Source: UBA927 sp964361785
Lineage (GTDB): Bacteria > Patescibacteriota > Microgenomatia > UBA10105 > UBA927
Assembly (NCBI GenBank): GCA_964361785.1
Contig: CAYIBX010000015.1
Span: 1-29,575, forward strand
Length of the DNA stretch: 29,575 nt
Reading direction: 5' to 3'
Each line of letters opens with the position of its first letter. Position 1 is the first letter of the stretch. Both the position numbers and the translations under genes were made by a program. Shown here in pieces: positions 23,006 through 29,575 of the stretch. The notes under the pieces were generated by a model. The model was given only the letters and a program-made list of their open reading frames with translations. It was not told the origin of the DNA and made no database searches.

Positions 23006-24028
23006 ATGGCTTCCCTATCTATCGTTTACGAAATAGTCGATACTATCGATCCAAAGGTTTGGGATACGTACGTTTCCCATCCGCTTCAGTCCTACGCATG
23101 GGGAGAATTTCGTAAAGCCATGGGGGTCACCGTAGTGCGTATAACGGGCAAAAAAAACAATGCGATCTTTATCTGCTTTCAGCTCACCTTTCACCGCATT
23201 CCAAAGACCAACTGGACGATAGGCTACTTCCCCAAAGGTCCCCCAGCAAATAAACATATGCTTAACTTTCTTTCTAAAGTAGGACATAAACAAAAAGCGC
23301 TCTGTATACAATTAGAGCCGCTCGATATTTATACGCAATCAAACATAGAGGAATACTCTGTCCTAAATCTTCACGCGGCTTCCAGACCACTTTTTACGCC
23401 TCACACATTTGTAATAGATATAAATCCATCTGAAGAAAAATTACTGCAATCGTTTCACTCAAAGACCCGCTACAACATAAAGGTAGCCCAAAAACACGAT
23501 GTCAAAATACGAGAAGATAATTCAGATGCCGCTTTTTTTTCCTATTTAAAGCTTACCGATGAAACGACAAAACGCCAACAATTTTATGCACACAGTCACA
23601 CGTATCATACAACCATGTGGCATACGATGAAAAAAAATAATATTGCACATCTTTTCACAGCGACATATCAAAACAAGCTATTGGCGGCTTGGATTGTCTT
23701 TGTATGGAAAAACTGCATGTACTACCCGTATGGTTCGTCATCGCGCGAGAATCGTGAAGTCATGGCGCCTACGCTACTTCTTTGGGAGCTGATCCGCTAT
23801 GGCAAATCAGTCGGCTGCACCGAATTTGATCTCTGGGGCGCTTTGGGTGAAAATCCAGATCCTAAAGACCCTTGGTATGGATTTCATCGATTCAAACATG
23901 GCTTTTCGCCTACTCTTGTGCGCTACGTAGGATCGTTTGATCTCGTGCTTTCCCCTGTTCTCTACAAACTCTTTACCTTCGCAAACGTTTTACGATGGTT
24001 TATCCTTACTCTCTTTCGTCGTGTGTAA
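23006..24028 (+). CDS. FemAB/FemX-family peptidoglycan aminoacyltransferase 1
   Basis: The 340-residue protein has the two tandem GNAT-like folds of Fem enzymes, which add amino acids from aminoacyl-tRNA to the peptidoglycan side bridge. Recognisable parts are QSYAWGEFRKAMG near the N terminus, INPSEEKLLQSFHSKTRYNIKVAQKH, LLAAWIVFVWKNCMYYPYGSSSRENREVMAPTLLLWELI, and YGFHRFKHGF near the end. The ATG at 23006 is preferred over an in-frame one at 22970 because of the -10 box 7 bases upstream. A second Fem-like gene follows after 9 bases. Confidence 0.88.
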   Translation: MASLSIVYEIVDTIDPKVWDTYVSHPLQSYAWGEFRKAMGVTVVRITGKKNNAIFICFQLTFHRIPKTNWTIGYFPKGPPANKHMLNFLSKVGHKQKALCIQLEPLDIYTQSNIEEYSVLNLHAASRPLFTPHTFVIDINPSEEKLLQSFHSKTRYNIKVAQKHDVKIREDNSDAAFFSYLKLTDETTKRQQFYAHSHTYHTTMWHTMKKNNIAHLFTATYQNKLLAAWIVFVWKNCMYYPYGSSSRENREVMAPTLLLWELIRYGKSVGCTEFDLWGALGENPDPKDPWYGFHRFKHGFSPTLVRYVGSFDLVLSPVLYKLFTFANVLRWFILTLFRRV

Positions 24029-24037
24029 GATACATAT

Positions 24038-24868
24038 ATGGAAATACAGCAATCCCCTCTGTTTGTTCAATACATCAAAAAATTAGGTTGGACTATTGAA
24101 AAAATCGGCAACTATACCATTTTTATCAAATCATTTTTCTTTATGGGAGCAATAGGGAAACTCCAACGCACAACTGCGTTGCCTTCTTCTACTAAAATTA
24201 TTGCTTTGATAAAAAAACACCATATCAAATTACTCGTCATTGAACCAGACAGCAAAATATCTTCAAAAACATTTTCACTTTGGATTGACCATATTAAGTC
24301 ATATGTACGGATTTCTACTGCGCATTACCTTTCAACGAAAACAATTCGTGTAGATCTTACGCCATCGGAAGAAAACATCTTTCACAATTTTAGAGAAGCA
24401 AAGCGCAGAGCGGTAAGGCGGGCAAAATCGCTCGGTGTTACGATCAGAGAATCTACCGATATACAAAAGTTTCTGACATTCAAGGGAATAACGGCAGGCT
24501 TTTTGGGTAACTTAACCACGTATGGCGTGAAGGAACTCTGGCCATATTTCTCCCCCAACAACGCAACTATACTTTTAGCGTACAACACAGATCAAAACGT
24601 TGTTGGTGGAGTGTTGCTTCTGTATTGGGACAATATAGCGTATTACTGGCTAGCAGGTGCTACAAAGGAGGGGAAAAAACTTTTCGCCCCCACACTTCTT
24701 GTGTGGGAATCTCTAACAACTGCTAAAAAGAAAGGGTGCACCTCTTTCGATTTTATAGGTGTATGGGATGAACGACTTCCGAAAGAAAATCTTAACTGGA
24801 AAGGGTTTACTAAATTTAAAGAAGGATTTGGCGGTAAGGAATTGTATTATCCACTTCTTCTCAATTAA
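24038..24868 (+). CDS. FemAB/FemX-family aminoacyltransferase 2 (compact)
   Basis: The 276-residue relative of the preceding gene has a shortened N-terminal half. Shared features are VDLTPSEENIFHNFREAKRRAVRRAKSLG, VVGGVLLLYWDNIAYYWLAGATKEGKKLFAPTLLVWE and WKGFTKFKEGFGG. Two Fem enzymes in one operon suggest successive additions to a cross-bridge, as for FemA/FemB, but this is inference. The stop shares TTAA with the convergent surface-protein gene. Confidence 0.85.
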   Translation: MEIQQSPLFVQYIKKLGWTIEKIGNYTIFIKSFFFMGAIGKLQRTTALPSSTKIIALIKKHHIKLLVIEPDSKISSKTFSLWIDHIKSYVRISTAHYLSTKTIRVDLTPSEENIFHNFREAKRRAVRRAKSLGVTIRESTDIQKFLTFKGITAGFLGNLTTYGVKELWPYFSPNNATILLAYNTDQNVVGGVLLLYWDNIAYYWLAGATKEGKKLFAPTLLVWESLTTAKKKGCTSFDFIGVWDERLPKENLNWKGFTKFKEGFGGKELYYPLLLN

Positions 24869-26331
24869 TTTATAATAGTGAAATAATTATTTGAATTGTC
24901 ATTTGCGGTCATATACCCATTCGTCGTTCCATATATATATATTTTATAATTACCAGTGCCATAAATTGAATTCACCTGCCAGGAAAATGTATCCATGTCA
25001 GGAATGTTTTTAGCGATCATAGAACTAAATCCACTATCTGATGCGTATTGCAAATCAACGGTGTCGAAATTATGAGTCGAATTCCATTTGATCGTATACG
25101 TCGTTCCTATTGTTAATGTTTCTCCTCCATTTGGTGAAAGAATCTCAAGTGATGAAGCTACCGGTGTTGGAATCGGTGATGAAGTTGGATACAGGGACAC
25201 TGATGGATACAGGGTCGGTGTTATGTACAAAATTGGTGTTGGCGTACCTAGAGGTGTTGTAGCAAGTTTTATGGTGAAAACCATAAACGTTGGGAACGTT
25301 GCTTTAATCGGTGGCCCCATGTATCCTACAGGTTGTCCTAAGGTAACTTTTTGTTCTTTGATTGTACCAGAAGTAACACCCGTTACTGTCACATATTTGT
25401 CTACGTATTGTTCAAAATCAATAAGTTTTTGTGGAGAAAAATAGCGACACATTAATTGTGCCCCCTTACTACTCCCACATGGATTAGTAACGTTTTGTGT
25501 CAACAAATACTCGCCACCTTTTTCCCCATTCCCCCCCTCTATAACAACCAGTTTATATTGAAATGCATCTGAATTTGGCGTTGAAAATCTTCGCAGATAC
25601 CCATTTTTGGTTTCTGTTTTTTGTGGTGGTATCTTTGTCGGAACAGGAATTTCTTTCATCCCGATAAGTGCAATGTCATTAACTGATACTGTGGTATTCG
25701 CAATCAACGGGAGAGAAACAAATTGTATTTGTAATTCATCGACACGCTTAAGGCTGGAATCTTTGGAAAATTCAAATGAATATTCGTGTTCTTTTCCATC
25801 TGCAACTGCACTAATTTGTTGTTCTGTGACACTGAGTGATTTACCTTGATATTTCTGTGAAACCTTCATCACGAATGGGAATGCCTGTTTTTGTGTAATA
25901 GATGGTAGTATTCTTTCTTTCTTTATTTCTTTTCCTGTAGGTGTCGGCCTATCAACACTTCTTAGTGACGTTGCTACAGCAAGTCTTATTCTAAATTTGT
26001 TCGCTGGATACTTTAAGTGTGTTTGAACAATGGTATTAATCAATCGAGGCGTCAATTCTCGCGGTACAGATATTTTTTCCTTTGGATTAACAGTCAACTG
26101 ATACGTTCCCTTAGAAACGACACCTGAAAAAAAGTCCTTCGCATCCCAACCTTCCTTATCCGCATCAAACGTCCACTGCTTGAGAATTACTTCTTCTGTA
26201 GCTGCCTTTGAACGAAGCTCAAACGATCCGCCCTTAAACGAAGCATATGCGATAACTGCGGAGAGTAAACCAAATGCCACAGTCAATACAAAAGTAAGTA
26301 CGCGTGTTGAGGAGTCATGTTTTCTTACCAT
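24865..26331 (-). CDS. Anchored surface protein with a KNH/Ser-Thr-rich-type C-terminal domain
   Basis: The 488-residue protein has a cytoplasmic start, a membrane anchor (about 12-31) and a large extracellular part. The N-terminal region (QWTFDADKEGWDAKDF...) looks like a carbohydrate-binding-type beta sandwich. The middle is unassigned. After a Thr/Pro/Tyr-rich linker (about 355-395) comes a domain with LEILSPNGGETLTIGTTYTI, typical of the Kre9/KNH Ser-Thr-rich family found in many secreted bacterial proteins. There is no PxxG sorting tail, so anchoring is by the N-terminal segment. It lies 33 bases after the large helicase-nuclease gene and may share its transcript. Function unknown. Confidence 0.8.
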   Translation of the reverse strand: MVRKHDSSTRVLTFVLTVAFGLLSAVIAYASFKGGSFELRSKAATEEVILKQWTFDADKEGWDAKDFFSGVVSKGTYQLTVNPKEKISVPRELTPRLINTIVQTHLKYPANKFRIRLAVATSLRSVDRPTPTGKEIKKERILPSITQKQAFPFVMKVSQKYQGKSLSVTEQQISAVADGKEHEYSFEFSKDSSLKRVDELQIQFVSLPLIANTTVSVNDIALIGMKEIPVPTKIPPQKTETKNGYLRRFSTPNSDAFQYKLVVIEGGNGEKGGEYLLTQNVTNPCGSSKGAQLMCRYFSPQKLIDFEQYVDKYVTVTGVTSGTIKEQKVTLGQPVGYMGPPIKATFPTFMVFTIKLATTPLGTPTPILYITPTLYPSVSLYPTSSPIPTPVASSLEILSPNGGETLTIGTTYTIKWNSTHNFDTVDLQYASDSGFSSMIAKNIPDMDTFSWQVNSIYGTGNYKIYIYGTTNGYMTANDNSNNYFTIIN

Positions 26332-26364
26332 ATACTATAAACCTACATCGGTTTATTTACCGTG

Positions 26365-29334
26365 TCAACCACAAAACATACTGTATTCACATCTACTGCA
26401 AAGTTGCGTTCCGGAACAGGCAAAATCTGACATTTCTATCTGACTTGCAACGGAAAGAATTTTTGCTTTTTCACCATCAAGCTGCTCTTTGGAACGCGTA
26501 GTGGAAATAGAGGTTTTGGTGTCGAAATAATACATCGTTAATATGATATCTTCGGCTTTTTTGCCAAATGGCGATCCTTGTATTTCACTGGCTGCTAAAG
26601 CATACATAGAAAGCTGTAAATTAGTATCAATCTCTTTTTTCGTCGACATTTTACCGGTCTTATAATCGATGATCTCTATTTTTCCATCGGGCAATATATC
26701 TACTCTGTCTATTTTTCCGCCAATTTTTAGCTGTCTCTGACTATTTCCTATCGGCAGAACAAACGGCAACTCAAGTGCTCCAATTATTGTCTTTTTAGAA
26801 TATTGGGTATCAAAATACTCACTCAAATACCGCTCGCCTTGTTTTTTCATCTTCTCTTCATGCCTCTTATTTTCGTACCCTGCGTGTAGCCAATAGAAAA
26901 ATAGCAATTGCAAAAGTATTTTTTTTGAAACGATCTCCTTTTTACTATGACGCGCATAAAAATCCCGCAGTGTGTTATGAATACTCGTTCCAAAAGACAA
27001 CGACGCTGTGGCAGGGGTTGGAATATGAAGAAGATATCGTAATTTATAATGCAGAGGACATACGGTAAATGCCTCTATCTGAGAATAAGAAAGATACGTG
27101 ACAGGTAATAATTCGCGCTTTTTATCCCCCGAAGTCCTGGCGGATGGAGACCAATCCAAGAGCGATATCTGCGTCTCTTTTGCTTCTTTTGCGGTAAATT
27201 CATTGACACCAAGCGCTTCACCCACAAACGGCGATAACTTTTTCTCTCGTTTCCCTTCACCATAAAAGTTTGCAGCCGTTAAAAATAATTGATCTCTGGC
27301 TCTGGTCATACCCACATAAAACAATCGTCGCTCTTCCTCAAGATGATAATCACCCTCCGGCAACTCTTCTTTAATAAGACTATCAGGAATTGGGATTTGC
27401 TCGCGCCTTGAAATACTTGGAAACCGTGCGCCCACAAGATTTACAAGAAACACGACAGGAAACTCAAGTCCCTTCGCGCCATGAATGGTGAGGATGTTTA
27501 CCGCATCATTTTTTACCCAATCAGTATCACCTGCCAATGGCGATTCACCGAGTTCTGATGAGAGCGTAATCCAATCAAGTATCGCGCGGACACTCGCATC
27601 TTCATGATCTGTTTCATACGTTTTTAATTTACTGAAAAACTTTGAGATATTGGTGACTTTACTTTCATCAAATGGCGCTATATTTTCCATAATACTTTTC
27701 ATAATGCCAGTGTCCTTTAAAAAGTAAAAAAGAATTTGACCAGCGGTTTCTTTCGTTACCAATCCAAAATGTGTGTGAAACATTGAGATTACTGTCGTGA
27801 TTGATGTCTTGGTTTCATCTAAAAGATATGGAATATCACCGCCTTCCATCGATCGCTTTCCCGCTATCACCTCTGCCGCTTCAAACAATGAAAGGTTTTG
27901 TTTTTTGGCAAAGTTAGAAAGCGCTGCGATATCTCGCGGAAAAAGAGCAAAATAGGGCATAGACAAAACACGAAAAAACGAAACGTTGTCATCAAAATTA
28001 TCAATCACGTGAAGATAGCTAATAAGATCTTTGACTTCTGGTTGTCGAAATAGCTGTCCGGGACCTAAAAATTGATAGGGAATCCCGTGGCGCATAAGTG
28101 CTCGGACAAACGGTTCTGCGTGATTATTAGCTCTCACCAATATTGCAAAATCTCTCCAAGCGTATCCCTGTCTTCCATTTATCATTAGGCATTTATCATT
28201 TATCATTTTGGCGACTTCATCCGCTTCGTTTTCTACCCTATCCATGTACAAAAGTTTCGGCCACGCACCCACCTCTTTACGTTCTGATATTAATTTTTTA
28301 TTGATATTTTCCCGCACCTCTAACCTGTCCGGATTATTGTGCTGGATAAGATCATAAGAAGAATCCAATATTGCCTGAGTAGAACGATAATTTTTGGAAA
28401 GAACAATAAGATGTGCTTTTTTAAAATGCTTACGAAAAGATAACACGTTTGATACTGCTGCTCCACGAAATTTATAAATTGATTGATCATCATCACATAC
28501 CGCAGTGATATTTTGCTTATCCCCGGCCAAAAGCGCTACGAGTTCGTTTTGTGCGATATTAGTATCCTGATACTCATCGACCAACATGTATCGAAATTGC
28601 TTTTGATAGTACTCCAATAAATTTTTCCTCGTACGAAAAAGGTGGAGGGTTTGTGTTATAAGATCTCCAAAATCCATGAGACCCTCTTTTACCTTCAGTT
28701 CTTGGTACGCTTTATACGTTTTTGCCAACTCTTTATATTTTTGAATTTCTAACTTCTCTTCTTCAGTTTTGTCGTTTATCGCCTCTTTCGGCGACCCGCC
28801 GAGGAGGCGGGAGTTTTCAGTTTTGACCCAATCAATATATTGATTGGGTGATACATCCTCGTCTTGTAATCGTGAAAAGTGCTGCAAAATACCGCCAATA
28901 AACTTCGTGGGATTTCCAAGAGGCCTGAAATACTCAAGGTCAAAGTCAAAAAGATGCTGTCTTATAAGCATCGTGGCGTCAGTATCAGTCATTAGTTTGT
29001 ATGCAGGATTAAGTCCTACATGAATTGCTTCCTGACGAAGTACGCGATCACAAAATTTGTGAAACGTGGATATCCACATGTTCGTATACCCATACGGCAT
29101 GATTACATCCACTCGATCTTCCATCTCCCGTGCTGCCTTCTCCGTAAACGTAAGCGCTAATATTTCAGAAGCATTTGCTCTACCAGAGGAAATAATATGT
29201 TTAATGCGCTCGGTAACAACCGTCGTTTTCCCCGTCCCCGCCCCAGCAATGATAAGTAACGGCCCATCCCCAAACTCCACAGCCTCCTGCTGCTCTTGAT
29301 TAAGAACACGTTTGTCTGTAAAAATCGTTGCCAT
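26365..29334 (-). CDS. UvrD-type helicase fused to a RecB/AddB-type Fe-S nuclease
   Basis: From the ATG at 29334 the protein has 989 residues. The N-terminal two thirds are an SF1A helicase: LNQEQQEAVEF, Walker A AGAGTGKTT, VDEYQDTN, CDDDQSIYKFRGA, KNYRST, ILTIHGAKGLEFPVVFLVNL, EERRLFYVGMTRARD. The C-terminal domain is a PDDEXK nuclease (SYSQIEAFTVCPLHYK, FGTSIH, IEIIDYKTGK, QLSMYALA). A Cys before the nuclease core plus the terminal CxxC-x5-C (CSRCEYSMFC) match the Fe-S cluster of AddB/Cas4-type nucleases. Likely role: end resection or repair, in place of RecBCD/AddAB. A TTG at 29343 could extend it by 3 residues; TATAAT 8 bases before the ATG favours 29334. Two repeat-derived segments lie in frame at 28176-28207 and 28795-28811. 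Confidence 0.92.
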   Translation of the reverse strand: MATIFTDKRVLNQEQQEAVEFGDGPLLIIAGAGTGKTTVVTERIKHIISSGRANASEILALTFTEKAAREMEDRVDVIMPYGYTNMWISTFHKFCDRVLRQEAIHVGLNPAYKLMTDTDATMLIRQHLFDFDLEYFRPLGNPTKFIGGILQHFSRLQDEDVSPNQYIDWVKTENSRLLGGSPKEAINDKTEEEKLEIQKYKELAKTYKAYQELKVKEGLMDFGDLITQTLHLFRTRKNLLEYYQKQFRYMLVDEYQDTNIAQNELVALLAGDKQNITAVCDDDQSIYKFRGAAVSNVLSFRKHFKKAHLIVLSKNYRSTQAILDSSYDLIQHNNPDRLEVRENINKKLISERKEVGAWPKLLYMDRVENEADEVAKMINDKCLMINGRQGYAWRDFAILVRANNHAEPFVRALMRHGIPYQFLGPGQLFRQPEVKDLISYLHVIDNFDDNVSFFRVLSMPYFALFPRDIAALSNFAKKQNLSLFEAAEVIAGKRSMEGGDIPYLLDETKTSITTVISMFHTHFGLVTKETAGQILFYFLKDTGIMKSIMENIAPFDESKVTNISKFFSKLKTYETDHEDASVRAILDWITLSSELGESPLAGDTDWVKNDAVNILTIHGAKGLEFPVVFLVNLVGARFPSISRREQIPIPDSLIKEELPEGDYHLEEERRLFYVGMTRARDQLFLTAANFYGEGKREKKLSPFVGEALGVNEFTAKEAKETQISLLDWSPSARTSGDKKRELLPVTYLSYSQIEAFTVCPLHYKLRYLLHIPTPATASLSFGTSIHNTLRDFYARHSKKEIVSKKILLQLLFFYWLHAGYENKRHEEKMKKQGERYLSEYFDTQYSKKTIIGALELPFVLPIGNSQRQLKIGGKIDRVDILPDGKIEIIDYKTGKMSTKKEIDTNLQLSMYALAASEIQGSPFGKKAEDIILTMYYFDTKTSISTTRSKEQLDGEKAKILSVASQIEMSDFACSGTQLCSRCEYSMFCG
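28176..28207 (-). repeat. In-frame ATGATAAATG-type repeat inside the helicase gene
   Basis: The plus strand reads CATTTATCATT, AGG, CATTTATCATT, TATCATT. In the gene direction this encodes MINDKCLMIN, an odd insert between the motif IV region and QGYAWRDFAILVRA. The internal repetition and low complexity suggest an inserted or expanded element that keeps the frame. Confidence 0.65.
28795..28811 (-). repeat. In-frame GC-rich hairpin inside the helicase gene
   Basis: CCCGCC-GAGGA-GGCGGG is a perfect 6-bp stem, much richer in GC than the flanking sequence. It encodes part of NSRLLGGSPKE in the helicase. It resembles, in type but not in exact sequence, the hairpins in dnaJ and in the nusA leader. 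Confidence 0.7.
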
Positions 29335-29342
29335 TGTAGGCA

Positions 29343-29348
29343 ATTATA
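29343..29348 (-). promoter_or_regulatory. -10 box of the helicase-nuclease gene
   Basis: TATAAT on the minus strand lies 8 bases before the ATG at 29334, the same geometry as for rpsT and tpiA. A TTGATA lies 21 bases further upstream, too far for an ideal -35. Confidence 0.55.
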
Positions 29349-29354
29349 ATCTAT

Positions 29355-29575
29355 TTATTGAATTAATTTTATCAAGAGAGGGAATTCTTTATATGGCTGC
29401 TTAAATTTGTCTGACCCCATGTGTCCTTCACCATGTTTAATAATTTGCATACCACCCAAGTGATCCAACATATATCTTCCTTCAATGTCGTCAACTCCCC
29501 ATGGATCATTATCTGAATTAATATGGGTCTAGAGTACTTTAGAGCGGATTTTCTCTAAAATTCTTGAGCAAACTC
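29355..29575 (-). pseudogene. 3' end of an RBBP9/YdeN-like serine hydrolase with in-frame stop
   Basis: On the minus strand the frame ending at the TAA 29357-29355 encodes about 57 residues, beginning HINSDNDPWG and later IKHGEGHMGS. The SDNDP Asp and the GEGHMG His match the last two members of the catalytic triad of RBBP9/YdeN-type alpha/beta hydrolases. The same frame continues upstream with ILEKIRSKVL, which fits the family, but a TAG at 29531-29529 separates the two parts. The gene runs off the window edge. It is either a nonsense pseudogene or a sequence error. Confidence 0.6.

Noticed and set aside
26334..26368. TTGACA and TATAGT upstream of the 26331 gene as a promoter
   Set aside because: The spacing is about 23 bases, too long for a sigma70-type promoter, and the TTGACA overlaps the stop codon of the preceding gene. 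It may be chance.

Overview
This 29.6 kb window is a densely packed bacterial chromosome segment of roughly 40% GC by eye. The gene set suggests a Candidate Phyla Radiation (Patescibacteria) genome, most likely of the Microgenomates type. The reasons are shortened housekeeping proteins (an IF-2 of about 490 residues with no long N-terminal region, a 243-residue HrcA, a 215-residue triosephosphate isomerase), almost no intergenic DNA, very few Shine-Dalgarno sites, and many one-membrane-segment surface proteins with Thr/Pro linkers and (I/M)PxxG-plus-membrane-segment tails. TGA is used as a stop by several genes, so this is the standard code and not the UGA=Gly code of Gracilibacteria/SR1. The lineage is inference from gene content.

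Layout. 97-3745 (minus): nusA-infB-DHH, a reduced form of the classical nusA-infB-rbfA-nrnA operon without rbfA. 3746-3971: a hairpin-rich nusA leader and the dnaJ terminator. 3972-8197 (minus): the heat-shock operon hrcA-grpE-dnaK-dnaJ under a TTGACA/TATATT promoter overlapped by a CIRCE operator. 8245-10688 (plus): a cohesin/Ig-like surface protein translationally coupled to a membrane-anchored clan GH-A glycosidase. 10685-12337 (minus): a MurJ-family flippase. 12403-12639 (plus): rpsT. 12699-15461 (plus): PilN-like, PilO-like, a small membrane protein and a fibronectin-type surface protein. 15515-19227 (plus): two tandem cassettes, each a Cys-rich type II membrane protein followed by a PKD-like protein, sharing 986 identical bases. 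19261-20923 (minus): tpiA and an LCP-family transferase. 20942-22789 (plus): a UvrD/PcrA helicase. 22786-22962 (minus): a small membrane protein. 23006-24868 (plus): two FemAB-like aminoacyltransferases. 24865-26331 (minus): an anchored surface protein. 26365-29334 (minus): a UvrD-type helicase fused to a RecB/AddB-type Fe-S nuclease. 29355-29575 (minus): the broken 3' end of an RBBP9/YdeN-like hydrolase.

Themes. Half of the window builds or decorates the cell envelope (MurJ, LCP, two FemAB, pilus-type proteins, glycosidase, adhesin-like proteins). The most unusual signals are the homogenised surface-protein cassettes with divergent Cys-rich heads, short palindromic elements lying in frame inside dnaJ and a helicase gene, -10 boxes set 6-10 bases before many start codons (leaderless transcription), and three convergent gene pairs whose stop codons share one TTAA. 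No gene-free stretch exceeds 300 bases, and I saw no tRNA, rRNA, CRISPR array or insertion sequence.
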